From the NCBI RefSeq assembly GCF_026151205.1, contig NC_087074.1, positions 4,836,001-4,900,000 on the forward strand: a stretch of 64,000 bases of DNA. Reading direction: 5' to 3'. Source of the DNA: Bolinopsis microptera. Taxonomy: Eukaryota; Ctenophora; Tentaculata; Lobata; Bolinopsidae. A model generated the notes under the pieces. It searched no databases. It worked only from the letters and a program-made list of their open reading frames with translations, and was not told where the DNA came from. Made by a program: the position numbers and the translations under genes. This document shows positions 23,600-35,390 of this stretch, piece after piece (positions within the stretch are counted from its first letter, which is position 1; every line of letters begins with the position of its first letter).

Positions 23600-24886
23600 T
23601 TTCAAAGTCTTGAACCAGAATTCACTGTCAGCCACACGCAACGTTCGTTCATGTATTGCAGTATGCACGTGCGAAACATGAGTCATGATTATTTCGCTCA
23701 TTAGTCATTGAGAAAAGACAATTTTACTATGTATCAAAAATTTATTACGGACAATTTATTATTCGGACTAGCTTTTGCTTTTGCAGGACAGCTAATTGAC
23801 GACACATTATATTAATTCGGTACCAAAGTGCCATCTTCAGTGTTTGAAAGATATACCAGGAAATGAGGAAATGTTTTAAAAGATGCAATTTTGATATCCC
23901 TGAAATAAAGTCCCTACTCAGTCATGCAAGCTTCTCAGTTTTATAATTATATCTTGTTAATGTTATGGCCTTATGATTAATCAAAAAAGTTAATATTTTT
24001 AATCAAAAACTGGGTAGAGTTGACCGTGTTTATATTAGCTTATTAAAGTTTACTCCCTCAAAAAAATGACATGAACTTAAATTACCGTCCCTCAATGACA
24101 ACGAGAATGAATGATTGAATCAGGTTGCTTACTTTTCCCATTACAATTTACTATACGGCCTGCAAAACATTATGAGCTGAGGTTTTCGTACTTGAAATGT
24201 AATACTGTGAATGTTGGCAGTGTGTTGCGACGATCATGTGATGCAGTGTGAATAACTACAAATAATAGACCGAGAATATTAACAATTGTTAACAATCAAA
24301 CTTGTTTTATGTTTACATGGGTTTTAGGTTTATTATTAGACGAGTTACTCTTGTGCACTATTCCATTGTTCCATTGAATTTTTGGCAGTATCTAGATAGC
24401 CCGACCCCTGTCCGCGGACAACTGTCCACGAACACCTGTCTACCAGATCATATTACTGCATAATAACAGTATCCCCTGAATCATTGAATCAAGCAACAGG
24501 TGTTTGTGAATAGTTGATTGGTTACCAGATCATATGACCGCAAATGTTATGAAATTGACACCAACGCTGATTGAAATTCGCGTGCGATGATGTGAACCCT
24601 GCTTGATTCAGGGGATATCGTTATTATGCAGTAATATGATCTGGTAGACAGTGTTCGTGGACAGCTGTCCGCGGACAGGGGTCGGGCTATCTAGATACTG
24701 CCGAATTTTTCAACACTCATATTAGGATGAAGAGGATAATGATTAATGATAGTAGCCCCAATTTTGAAGAGGCGACATTGAAAACATACATAATGTGAGA
24801 AGGGGAGACGGGTTGTTGATCTTTAGAACTGTGTACATTTGTTAACACACGATGTTTTCAATTTAATAATCTATGAAGAACTAGCT
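23600..24886 (+). repeat. Segmental duplication, copy 1 (copy 2 at 25845-26762)
   Basis: Long stretches are nearly identical between copies, from CTTGAACCAGAAT to TAATCTATGAAGAACTA. Copy 1 carries a hAT-like insertion (24384-24702) absent from copy 2. Copy 2 lacks part of the left end and has a short extra segment near 26605-26635. Between the copies, two further direct repeats occur (24963/25760 with GATCGCAGATTCAAAA; 25048/25205 with TTTAATGAATAAAATAATC). No ORF of note. Confidence 0.85.
24384..24702. mobile_element. hAT-like MITE with 8-bp target duplication
   Basis: 319 bases. The ends are inverted repeats of about 85 bases starting GGCAGTATCTAGATAGCCCG. Flanks are an exact 8-bp repeat GAATTTTT (24376-24383 and 24703-24710). 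The paralogous block near 26552-26566 holds the empty site with one GAATTTTT, which proves insertion after the duplication. 8-bp duplications fit hAT transposition. No transposase. Confidence 0.88.
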
Positions 24887-25844
24887 TGGTTCCCAAAAGG
24901 GCGCAAGACTATATGTAAGTTGGCCGGGCTGTAGTTGAGTAAACCTTACTTCAGGAACTCAAACAGGATTGATCGCAGATTCAAAATAATAATAAAAGAC
25001 GCTCCGCACTTTGAGTCAGTATAGACTATAATAGCTATATTATAAAATCGGCTGAGTTTAATGAATAAAATAATCGTAGCGAACGCTAAAAATAACATAA
25101 AATTATAATTTTCCAGCATCCATTGGCTGCAGTTACACTTGTGTAACAATGTGGCTGTTGGAAATTCTGAAGCAAAATAAGTGTTGAGATTTGAAAAAAG
25201 AAAATTGGCTGCGTTTAATGAATAAAATAATCAAAGCTAACGCTAAAAGTAACATAAAATTATGATTTTCCAGTACAGCTTTGCACAACTTGGAAGCTGA
25301 AGCAAGTCACGCGAAAAAAAAGCTATTCGGACTAATATAATTAGAACAATGATGTGAGCATTGATACCCGTCCAGTTTAAAGATCCTTCGGCACTTGGCA
25401 TATTCGCTACAATCTTATTTATGATCTGCCCCCTGGGATTTCAAAATGCAAAACCTCGGAGTTTTGGAATGACGTCATAATATTATTGTCATCCTTTTTT
25501 TCAAATTAACAGGGCCTTGGAGTGGCGCAGTTAACTGGTACGAAACCTTACAAATTTAAGGTTATTTAAATAACATTAAACCACAGAGTCACGTCACCCA
25601 ATGTGCTTCATATAATACTCTTTAAGTAGTGTTTTGATAATTTGCTGAAACAAATAACCGTTATCATAGAAAGGATGCATCATTATTTGTTATTTACAAA
25701 AATTACGCTGATAATGCTGAATTGATGCTAATCGATGCTAACTATAGTAGTTTGTTACAGGATTGATCGCAGATTCAAAAAATAATAAAAGACGCTCCGC
25801 ACTTTGAGTCAGTATATTAATATTAATATTATACTTACGTACAG

Positions 25845-26762
25845 TCTTGAACCAGAATCAAGTCATGAGTATTTCGCTCATAAGTCATTGAGAAAAGACA
25901 ATTTTATTATGTATAAAAATGTATTACGGACAATTTATTATTTGGACTAGATTTTGCTTTTGCAGGACAGCTTGACGACACATTATATTAATTCGGTACC
26001 AAAGTGCCATCTTCAGTGTTTGAAATATATGCCAGGAAATGAGGAAATGTTTTAAAAGATGCAATTTTGATATCCCTGAAATAAAGTCCCTACTCAGTCA
26101 TGCAAGCTTCTCAGTTTTATAATTATATCTTGTTAATGTTATGGCCTTATGATTAATCAAAAAAGTTAATATTTTTAATCAAAAACTGGGTAGAGTTGAC
26201 CGTGTTTATATTAGCTTATTAAAGTTTACTCCCTCAAAAAAATGACATGAACTTAAATTACCGTCCCTCAATGACAACGAGAATGAATGATTGAATCAGG
26301 TTGCTTACTTTTCCCATTACAATTTACTATACGGCCTGCAAAACATTATGAGCTGAGGTTTTCGTACTTGAAATGTAATACTGTGAATGTTGGCAGTGTG
26401 TTGCGACGATCATGTGATGCAGTGTGAATAACTACAAATAATAGACCGAGAATATTAACAATTATTAACAATCAAACTTGTTTTATGTTTACATAGGTAT
26501 TAGGTTTATTATTAGACAAGTTACTCTTGTGCACTATTCCATTATTCCATTGAATTTTTCAACACTCTTATTAGGATAAAGAGGATAATGATTAATGATA
26601 GTTGTTATTAAAAATAGACGCGGAGAATGTTAACGCCCAACTTTGAAGAGGCGACATTGAAAACATACATAATGTGAGAAAGGGAGACGGGTTGTTTATT
26701 TTTAGAACTGTGTACATTTGTTAACACACGATGTTTTCAATTTAATAATCTATGAAGAACTA
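25845..26762 (+). repeat. Segmental duplication, copy 2
   Basis: Counterpart of 23600-24886; see that entry. It holds the empty target site of the hAT-like MITE. Confidence 0.85.
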
Positions 26763-26990
26763 TACCTATACAGAGTTTGGGATCCTTGCAGATCATACAG
26801 TCTGCACGTGGCGAGAAAAAAACCCATGTGGGCTAAAGACAAAGATCTTTACAGTTGTTCCTTTTGAAGGAATGCTAATTCTAAACATATTGTAACATTA
26901 TGCTAATACAGTACACATTATTCTGAGCAGGCAACCACCCTTTTTTTAGCTGGTGACATGCGCGTTTAAAATTGGTTTCACTATACGCTT

Positions 26991-27780
26991 TATAAACCCC
27001 TCCGGGATAGAATAAGATTATGATAATCCCGGCTCCCGCTAAATAGATTCTGATAATCCCGCCTCCCGCTGTTAGTTTTTTCCCGCTGAATAAATAACCC
27101 CGGCACAGCTTCTATAATCCCGCCCCGCTAATTTGGCTCAACAAGCTTTGTTTTGTTTTGATATTCCATTAGAATTTCAACCGCGCACTGTCACGTGTTT
27201 TGATGACGTGTATCACGTGACTAACTACTACGACGCGCATTGGTAAAAAATGTCACGTGACCTATGGCTTAACGTAAGAACTATAAATACACTTGATCTA
27301 CGTATCGGTCTATAAATTGCAGGCGCTGGCAAAACTCCAGCACACTGCTTACATTACTTAAACTCTTACATTAATTGGACCAGTTCCAGAACTTGTCTCG
27401 ACGGTTACATTTGATTTTGTCCGGTTTATTTTGTCGTGTTTGATATAAGCCATGTATTATAGTCGTCTACTTTGATGAACTTCATGACACGATATCATTA
27501 TTAGCTCCACCTTTTATCGCTTGCCAGGCTTAACAGTAACTCGACGCCCCTTATCGATATTCATATTCATTCAAAATCAACGTTCTGACTGAGGAATAAT
27601 GTTTAGATATAACGCCAATTTCAAATGTCATAGTACCTTAGTTGTATTTATTTCAATTTGGTAGTCCCCAATTCCATTTCATATTTTCCATACTGATCTC
27701 ATATCGCTAGAATTAAGATGTAAGAGTAAAATGACAATGTCAAATTTGTTGGTCCTAGCACTAACCCGGAGGGGTTTATA
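26991..27780. mobile_element. Possible 790-bp element with perfect 16-bp inverted ends
   Basis: TATAAACCCCTCCGGG (26991-27006) is matched exactly by its reverse complement at 27765-27780. Just inside the left end are imperfect repeats of ATAATCCCG and CTCCCGCT. No ORF of note and no clear target duplication. The interval also contains a promoter-like segment (27181-27290). It could be a non-autonomous transposon or a regulatory region bracketed by palindromes. Confidence 0.55.
27181..27290 (+). promoter_or_regulatory. Promoter-like segment: CACGTG cluster, CRE-like site and TATA box
   Basis: Three CACGTG E-boxes, each in a TCACGTG context (about 27191, 27211 and 27253), and a TGATGACGTG CRE/ATF-like site precede CTATAAATAC at 27281-27290. 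No coding sequence follows on the plus strand within 1.8 kb, so the promoter may belong to the surrounding element or be non-functional. Inference from motifs only. Confidence 0.35.
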
Positions 27781-27957
27781 ACACATAACACCGGCACGCT
27801 TAAGTTATATTAAAATAACCCCTCGTGCTAAAGCACGTCGGGGTTATTTTCATAATAATCCCTCGTGCTTCGCACTCGAAATTATTATAAATTTTTCCCG
27901 CGCGTCGCGGGAAAAATTGAAATATAATCCCTGCGCATGCCGGGGTTATGTGTGTTA
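27781..27957. repeat. Branched (cloverleaf-like) palindrome
   Basis: An outer pair of arms (about 27782-27811 and 27919-27955, each with a CACATAAC/GTTATGTG block) encloses three consecutive hairpins. These are AAAATAACCCC/GGGGTTATTTT at 27812-27850, ATAATAAT/ATTATTAT at about 27853-27889, and AATTTTTCCCGCG/CGCGGGAAAAATT at about 27889-27917. It directly abuts the right inverted end of the 26991-27780 element. No coding role. Confidence 0.75.
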
Positions 27958-29109
27958 TAGACCCCGTCACCTTTTGAGCTAGAAGGATGGGGACTTCACA
28001 CAGCCCTAGCCAATCGATTCCTACGTGGCACATAACAAACATAACTTTAAATTAAGTACCTGATTTTCCTCCAAGGACACAAAACTGAGCAAAAAGTTTC
28101 AATCTTTAAAAAACGTAATCTTCGGAGGTAGCTAGGCCTTAAGGCCTAGAGTGTGCTGTGTTACTGTTACAGTTCAGGTCTTCATTTTAGCTGCATGGAT
28201 AGTGGATACTGGTCACTGGATAGCCACATTTATTTTCTACAAGATGCACACTTTAAAATATCACGGGTGTGATTGTCGTGCCTACAAATAGTGACGAGTG
28301 TTTTTGAATTTTCAAAATGCGCGTAGTTACCTGATCATGGTTACCTGCTGTTCGCGTTCAGGGGTGAAGATACAGGTTCTTCTTTAACGAATCATTTCTA
28401 AGGGTAGAACTAGTCTGTGATAATTTTTCATAAATAAAAATCATTAATCAATAATCGTTGACATCGCTAATATCGCTATATAATTGGTTTGACGTATTTA
28501 AACGGATTAAACGGATTAAACGTTAATTGGTCAAGAGAAGCTCTAACACTCCTGGCTTGACGTATAGAAAATAACATTCTGAAAAAAACTGTTTTTATTT
28601 ACTAAATGCAATAGTATAGCTTGTTCATATTTGGTTAATGATACGAAGTTGGGTTTTGAGAAATTGATATCATAACAATATTTTAGCAAAATTTACATAG
28701 TTTATTACATGCTATCAGTGCTCTATTCAGCAAAAAAGATGTTTTTAATCAGCAAAAAAATATCAAACGCAAGAATATAAAAAACTAATAGTAGTACAAA
28801 TAACCATAATTATTTGATTTGCTCTAAAAAGTGAAACTTTTTCGTTTTGTTTTGTAATTATTATTTTTTAAGATATGAAAAAATAACGATAAAAGACTAT
28901 CAAAACTCAGCGATCGAAAAGTTGCAGGTCTTAATGGCATGCGTAAAAGTATCTAAAAACTTTATTTGAAATATCCGTAATTAATATTTTAGCTATAAGA
29001 GCTGTTTGTCGATTTAGGGTTTTGTTGACGTGCACTAAGGAACACTGCTAAAAATTAAAAACAAATACAGACCATTTCTTATTTGTCATTTATGTTCTTA
29101 CTTTCTTTG
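27958..29109. other. Intergenic, 3' of the multicopper oxidase
   Basis: AT-rich, no supported ORF. The distal part (about 28700-29109) probably includes the 3' UTR of the minus-strand oxidase gene. Confidence 0.5.
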
Positions 29110-31116
29110 TCAATGTCCTTGTACATTGCACCCACTAGCTGTACTGCACTTCATCTGGAGTGCTCTTTTCCCATTCTTTTTGAGAGTAGGTTTGACAGTA
29201 TTTTCGAAAGATTTCATGAATTGTTCGTCATCTTTATCGCAGTCACATGTTGCCGTTCGGAGAAACTGCAAATTTCCGGAGTAGACACAAGACGGGTAGT
29301 CTTTAGGAAATTTTGTTTGGGAAAACATGTAGTTTCTTTCGTTGAGTGCTAAAGCTAGTCCAGATAGAAGATGGTCATGGATATGACAATGAAAGAACCA
29401 TACGCCAGGGTTATCAGATTGGATCCTCAAAGCAACTGCTCCACCAGGAGGCAAGATAACAGTATCCTTTAGGACGCCTCGTTTTTCCCTTTTCATCAGT
29501 TCATCTATTGGCTGCGACAAATCTGTGTTTAGATCAAGTAATGGACATAATTCCCTGTCACAATTTTTAACTTTTCTTAAAGCGATATCAAGAACTTCGT
29601 AATGATGTCCATGCAGATGCATTGGGTGGTTCATAAAGGACCTGTTTCTAATCACAATGGTGACGGATTTATTGTGTTGTAAGTCTAATATATTCATATT
29701 AGTATTTGGATTTTTGTCGTTTTCCGTTGATCTCTTGATAACTGCTTTTTTTGGGATAAGATTTTGTGTATATGTCTTGTTATCAATGGACAAAAAGAAA
29801 TAGCCTATAATGTCGACCGTGTGATATTCATATTCATCCGATAATTTCCATTTTATTTTGGGTTCAAGTTCTGTGACAGGATGGCATTTGTAATCCTCTG
29901 GAGGTTTGTAAAATTTACAATTGAGGATACTCCACGCTTTTATCATGAATGCTTTCATGTCTTTGTTAGGGGGGACACCTGTGCTGAAAGGAATTGAATC
30001 ATCTCTCCTTATTCGCAGGACACTCGCCATTCCTTTCTTCTGGTTCTTTGAAGGAGTCATTGCCCTTATCCACGTCACATCTGTGTCAGTATCAATGTTG
30101 AAAGTGATATTAACATCATATCTCTCCGCAATCCCGATCTGCAACACTTCAGTTTTATAAGGCTTCACTGGGTACCCATCAGTAGCAACCACCGTCAAAT
30201 TGTATCCGTCGATACTAAAGAAGTAGGGATTTTTAAATCCACCATTGATGATTCGAAATGTGTGTTCGCCATTCTTCACTTTGAATTCCGGGTCATGCTC
30301 GCCGTTCAAGACACCGCCTGCCCATCCTGGTGTGGTAATCGAATTGCCTTCTATACTGTCCTCGTCTGGTGACATGTCATGAAAGTCCCAACCATTATAG
30401 TTTGGATAAAGGTCAACGTAAAAAAGAATAGTTTCAGTTCCAAACTGGTATTCAGATGTAGGTATGCGATACGGTGCATGTTCGTCATGGACGATAAGTG
30501 GCCCGCGGATGAAGTCTTGACCGGAAGCTTCCACTTCATTCCCATGTGTGTGATACCAATAGGTACCGGGCTGTTCGTTCACCTTCCAATCGTACAGGAA
30601 CGAGTTTCCAGGGGATATGGCACACTGCGTAAGACCTACCACTCCATCAAAAACTTGAGCGTTTTTCATGTTAAATCCGTGCCAGTGAACGGATAATTGA
30701 GCGCCTACGATTCCGTTAGTTGCTCTGACTTTAAGTTGGTCACCGTTTCTTACGTGAATAGCTGGCCCTTTTATGTTTCCATTGATCGTGTTTACTGTGT
30801 AGGTTCGGTTACCGATCTTCTCAGTAATCTGCTTGGTATGAAAGACCCATTGGTTATTCACAAGAGGTTGGATCAGAGTAGGGTTTGGCCCAGTAGGTTT
30901 TTCATCTTCTGCGATGACGTTTATCAGCCTTGCCCTTAGTGATACAACAACCAAGCCGATGGCAAGGATTATAACAATAATGGCATTTAAAACGACTAAC
31001 ATTCGCTTTACTGTGCACATTGCACGGTTATCGATGGAATTAGATGAAGGAGCCATAACGGCAACATTGGGAGGGTTTTCTTGTTTTGACGCCATGTCAT
31101 CCAGCTCGATCGACAT
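29110..31116 (-). CDS. Membrane-anchored laccase-like multicopper oxidase
   Basis: 668 residues, intronless. A cytosolic N-terminus of about 38 residues precedes one membrane segment (about 39-60), so the enzyme should be a type II membrane protein with an extracellular catalytic part. All four copper-binding motifs are present: HWHG at 144-147, WYHTH at 187-191, HPMHLHGH at 497-504 and HCHIHDH at 576-582. The residue at the axial position of the type 1 copper is Leu (HLLSGL), not Met. Multicopper oxidases couple one-electron oxidation of phenols, amines or metals such as iron(II) to reduction of oxygen to water. Three-cupredoxin length and motif spacing fit laccases, not six-domain ceruloplasmin/hephaestin. 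The substrate cannot be told from sequence. Cys-rich C-terminal tail (TCDCD, KCSTASGC). Confidence 0.93.
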   Translation of the reverse strand: MSIELDDMASKQENPPNVAVMAPSSNSIDNRAMCTVKRMLVVLNAIIVIILAIGLVVVSLRARLINVIAEDEKPTGPNPTLIQPLVNNQWVFHTKQITEKIGNRTYTVNTINGNIKGPAIHVRNGDQLKVRATNGIVGAQLSVHWHGFNMKNAQVFDGVVGLTQCAISPGNSFLYDWKVNEQPGTYWYHTHGNEVEASGQDFIRGPLIVHDEHAPYRIPTSEYQFGTETILFYVDLYPNYNGWDFHDMSPDEDSIEGNSITTPGWAGGVLNGEHDPEFKVKNGEHTFRIINGGFKNPYFFSIDGYNLTVVATDGYPVKPYKTEVLQIGIAERYDVNITFNIDTDTDVTWIRAMTPSKNQKKGMASVLRIRRDDSIPFSTGVPPNKDMKAFMIKAWSILNCKFYKPPEDYKCHPVTELEPKIKWKLSDEYEYHTVDIIGYFFLSIDNKTYTQNLIPKKAVIKRSTENDKNPNTNMNILDLQHNKSVTIVIRNRSFMNHPMHLHGHHYEVLDIALRKVKNCDRELCPLLDLNTDLSQPIDELMKREKRGVLKDTVILPPGGAVALRIQSDNPGVWFFHCHIHDHLLSGLALALNERNYMFSQTKFPKDYPSCVYSGNLQFLRTATCDCDKDDEQFMKSFENTVKPTLKKNGKRALQMKCSTASGCNVQGH

Positions 31117-31834
31117 GATGCAATGACCTAAGGTAGAGTTAATTAAGATAATTTCATTGAAACGAAGTTATGATATTTTTCCATGTATGTAACGACTAAC
31201 TTTAACATTTCTCGATGCAAAACCTTTTAGTTTTGGATTATGTCTTGATCATTCTTCAAGTTCATAAATGTGAAATAATCTATAAATCCAGCAAATCCCG
31301 GGAAAACAAGCTAGCAGTAGCTGTAATTTCTACATGTAAAGTAGCTTACTGACTACTGAGAGGGGGCTTAAATTTAAAATTACATGCATTTAAATACACG
31401 AAAGAAACCTTGCCGGCTCGGGTCAATCCCCAAAAGTAAAAGAAATAGCAACAGTTTTTTTGCAACGTTTTTGCTCGACCGCCATGGTACGCCCATAGTA
31501 CGCGGCTATTCACTTGTAAAAACAAGCGCGTCACGTAGTACGCGTAGATACATGGGTTATAGGTGAAGTAAACTGCATACTTCCGTTTCAGTTAAAGATT
31601 ATGTTATCTAATCAATTCGTAATGTAACTGATAGACTACAAGACTGCTATCAACTGCAGTGTTTAGTTTAAGTTAAACTAGTTCGGGACGGGATGTATTA
31701 TAATAGCAGTTTGATGGTGGAAAAAAACCATTTACACCAGTTATTGTCACCACAGTGATTGTAATGAAGGCTTGAGATTCCATGTAACATGATTCAGTGA
31801 GATAACAAAAATAAGTTTTAAATCCAACACTGAC
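31117..31834. other. Intergenic, 5' of the multicopper oxidase
   Basis: Probably includes the oxidase promoter, but I see no firm TATA box. A repeat near 31224-31255 (GCAAAACCTTTTAGTTTTGG) has a close relative at 35598-35620. No supported ORF. Confidence 0.45.
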
Positions 31835-31943
31835 TGCATTTTTAATCTGCGATCTTATTAAGCTAACCTAGGTTGTTGGTTCACCATTGCATGGGTGAAC
31901 CAACAATAGGTTAGCTTGATAAGATCGCAGGTTAAAAATGGCA
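31835..31943. repeat. Long near-perfect hairpin
   Basis: Arms of about 50 bases (31835-31884 and 31894-31943) pair with only a few mismatches across a short loop. The left arm contains TCTGCGATCTTATTAAGC and GTTGGTTCACC. It could be a tiny foldback element or, if transcribed, a long hairpin RNA. Confidence 0.85.
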
Positions 31944-32083
31944 TTGTAACTATAAAAACCCCTTCAACTCTTCAAGGAATGTTGTAAGTTTTTAACGATT
32001 CTCTTCCTTCCTAGGTTGTGAGATTCAGCGGCTGGCAACGTTTGTGAAACTAACACGCTGCACGGCTACAATAGGAGATATCA

Positions 32084-34276
32084 GATATGGACACGTTCAT
32101 TTGAGTTTGAGGATATTGGTAAACAAAAATAATAGCGTTTTTGACGATAGTGGCTTAATTTTGACATATATTAACCTAGCACGTTCAGAAGTTCTGAACG
32201 TTAGCCACGTAACCCATACTCCCATATGCACCGCTCAGAAAGAAAATCTATTGTTGTTAGGCACTATAATGTTTCAAATGTCACATTTTGTGTGACTTAG
32301 TTAACTGCATTTGTCTAATTATCATTCCTTGGTCTGAAATATAGTAAATTAGGTCAATCTAACAATTATGATACAACATTGGTTAATGGGCACGGATCGA
32401 ACGGTTACAAGGCAATATTTAGGTAACTTTGTCACACTCATGATACCATACCTCTATTCTACTGTGAGGTGTCCTAAAAACCCTTTCAACTCATTATTTG
32501 ATGGTTGCTCTACCAATCATAGCCCTAAAATATGTTGTTTTGAATAGTTAGCTAATACAGGCACTTGGTTATTGGGAAATGAGGTTAATTCTGTCACAAT
32601 ATATGAAATTTAAAATTTTGGGCGAATTATTTATATCTGATTTTGGTTTGAAAGGCGGGAAAATTGTATATGATGACAATGTAGTTGATGCAAGTTAAGA
32701 TCAGTTGATGTTTACATTGTCACAAAAAATTATACGAAATCGTAAATAGATTAAAAACAATGATTATAGAATGAAATAGTCTCTAATAATAACTCTTATA
32801 ATAACTGATGTGACAAAGTAAACATGTCTTGCCCCTATTTTGAAGATCTATATTCTATACCTCTATTAGAATATTGTCCAGAACATCAGAGCTTAAGTTT
32901 AACAATTTTAGGTTAAATTTGTCAAAGTCACTAAAAATGTGACAAAATTAACTTTTCATGCCCCAAAAATTTCAAGATAGTGTGTAAAAATTAGCATAGG
33001 CTGCTTTATTACCTATGTAAATCAATCCAAACTACAAAAAAATATATGTTAATGTGATGAAGATTACCTAACTCTTATAATAACTGATGTGACAAAGTAA
33101 ACATGTCTTGCCCCTATTTTGAAGATCTATAACTCTATTAGAATTCAATATTCTTTCAGAAACGATTGGAAGAATATTGTCCAGAACATAAGAGCTCAAT
33201 TTGAAAAATTTAGATTAATTTGTCAAAGACATTGAAAATGTGACAAAATTAACTTTTTCTGCCCCAACAGTATCAAGATAGTGTGTTAAAATTGGCATAG
33301 GATTTATTACAGGTATATTAAAGTATTAATCGATCCAAACTACGAAAAATATCTTTTAATGTGATGACGATTACCTAACTCTTATAATAACTGATGTGAC
33401 AAAGTAAACATGTCTTGCCCCTATTTTGAAGAACTATACCTCTATTAGAATACTATGTAACCTTATCATCAAAAAAAATTTGATAAACTAGTTATTTTGC
33501 CAGCAAGGAGCTAACAGAGTTATAATAATTTTTTGTGACGAAATTCCCCTTTTTTTTGACCATGTAGCGGTAGTTTAATTGTGACACTGTTAACATATTA
33601 CCACCTGATAATGATTTATGTGACTGGTGCATGGTACTAGCAGTGTTGTTTGATCCATAGTACGTATAATATAAGGGGTTTAAGCTGGTATATCATTATT
33701 TGTTCAATTTCACACATGTTCAGATATCATCAAGATTATGTGACAAAATAAGCTTGGTTGTGCCTTCTGTGTTTTAATTCCTTACGACTATATGATATAA
33801 TAACAATTCCCAGCACTTCCAGGCCATCAAATAAACTTACTCTACTCAGCATTGCTTATCAGGGTGCCCTAAACATTCATCACATATTTTCTTTAATGTG
33901 TGACAGAGTAAACCTGAATGCACCATATAACGAAAAAAGTCGTCAAATATGTAGGTAATGGTCATATGTACCCATCCAATCAACTGGACACTCAAAAATT
34001 TGGTCAAAAACGGCAGCAAGGGGTCCATATTTACTCCGTCACATGTTTATAGTGTGACAATGTAACCATTTCCGTGCCGGCCGTATTTAAGCGATATCTT
34101 ATCACCTGATTAAGATATCGTTATTTGAAAAAGTTAGCCTAGAGGATGAGACGATTATCCTAACCATCAAGGGTTTAAGTAATTCAATAGTGTGACAAAG
34201 TCAACTACACTGTGCCTTTTAATAGGGTCACTTATATTTACCAATATCCTCAAACTCAAATGAACGTGTCCATATA
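32084..34276. mobile_element. 2.2-kb inverted-repeat element filled with a TGTGACAAAGTAAAC motif
   Basis: The ends are perfect inverted repeats of about 38 bases (32085-32124 and 34237-34274, containing GGACACGTTCATTTGAG). Inside, a 15-base motif close to TGTGACAAAGTAAAC or TGTGACAAAATTAAC occurs about 16 times in both orientations. Three direct copies of a block of about 290 bp (near 32790, 33070 and 33375) each start CTCTTATAATAACTGATG. No transposase ORF. It may be a non-autonomous element or a compact satellite. Confidence 0.7.
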
Positions 34277-34799
34277 CCTTTTGGAAGATTTGTCGATAAA
34301 TTTTCCTCGAGGATTTAAATCAAGCAATGCAAAGTGCAATTATGGCAAGACTTGGGCACAACATTCATGCCAGAGTTGAAACCCCAAGGAATCATGGAAA
34401 CGGCTCACGGCAATATATTTAACATCATAAAGGGGTATTGGGTGGCAATCTTGGAAAATGAAACTTAAAAATCTGGTTCAAGAAATGATTATGAATTATA
34501 ACAATATTTCGAAATTTTAACAAAACTCGATTGTGCCAATTTTTACCCCAATTTGCCAAATATAACAATATAAAATAGCAGCGACACATTATGATTATGT
34601 CAGCGACTGTGAACATTACTGTTCAGAAAACCTCTATATCCTTCAACCAACTCAGTAATCACTTCGAGATGGTGTAGTTGGTGTTGTACACACTGCACTG
34701 ATAATGATATAATGATATCATGTTGAACGTGTAATGTAAATATAATGTGGATATATGCGAATATATATCCTTAAACCAACTCAGTAATATATGGATAAA
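34277..34799. other. Intergenic
   Basis: Contains two similar stretches ending in ATCCTTxAACCAACTCAGTAAT (near 34637 and 34768). No gene seen. Confidence 0.45.
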
Positions 34800-35390
34800 C
34801 CGCAGATCAGAATCTATAAAGCGGCAGTTTTGTCAATATTGCTTTATAGCTTTATGGTAGTGAGGTATGGCACACAACCAAATTAAGCAGCTACATCACT
34901 TTGAGGTGTTCCATCAGCATTGCTCGAGGAGAGTACTTAGGATAAGATGGCTCGACCGAGTTAGAAAAACTAAAGTGCTTGACCACGTGCGAGGTTAAAT
35001 AAAATAGAGACTACATAGAAGCAAACCGCCTGAGCTGGTTTGGCCATGTCACCAGTTAAATATTTGTTCCAAATATTAGACCGTCGACGAGTCCAACTCG
35101 GCGCAGGTCTTGGTAGGTTATAAACCTACAAACCAGTGCCCGACACCAGGCTTTTTAGATACCTCATTTATTGGACCTCTGCGCATGGAAGAAGATCCAG
35201 TAATCAACCGTAAAAGAATTGGTTGAAATGTTTGCTGGAAGACGCTGCATCGTTCTCAGGAAACACAGACACAGATATCGAGTTCGACAGATAGTGTGTT
35301 TGCTGGTGACCGCGCGAGCACTAAAAAGAAATGATACGACACAAACGGGAGTTCATTGTTGCAGCCTGAAGGCTACTCTATAATGATTGA
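34800..35390 (+). pseudogene. Decayed LINE reverse-transcriptase C-terminal fragment
   Basis: Translation with breaks gives the familiar LINE ORF2 tail: IYKAAVLSILLY, then a block like HHFEVFHQHCSRRVLRIRW, then LDRVRKTKVLDHV and a WFGHV-like motif. Stops and frameshifts interrupt it. An inverted copy of the repeat at 11147-11205 is inserted at about 35083-35138. It belongs to a different LINE lineage from the intact element at 449-4138. Confidence 0.7.
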
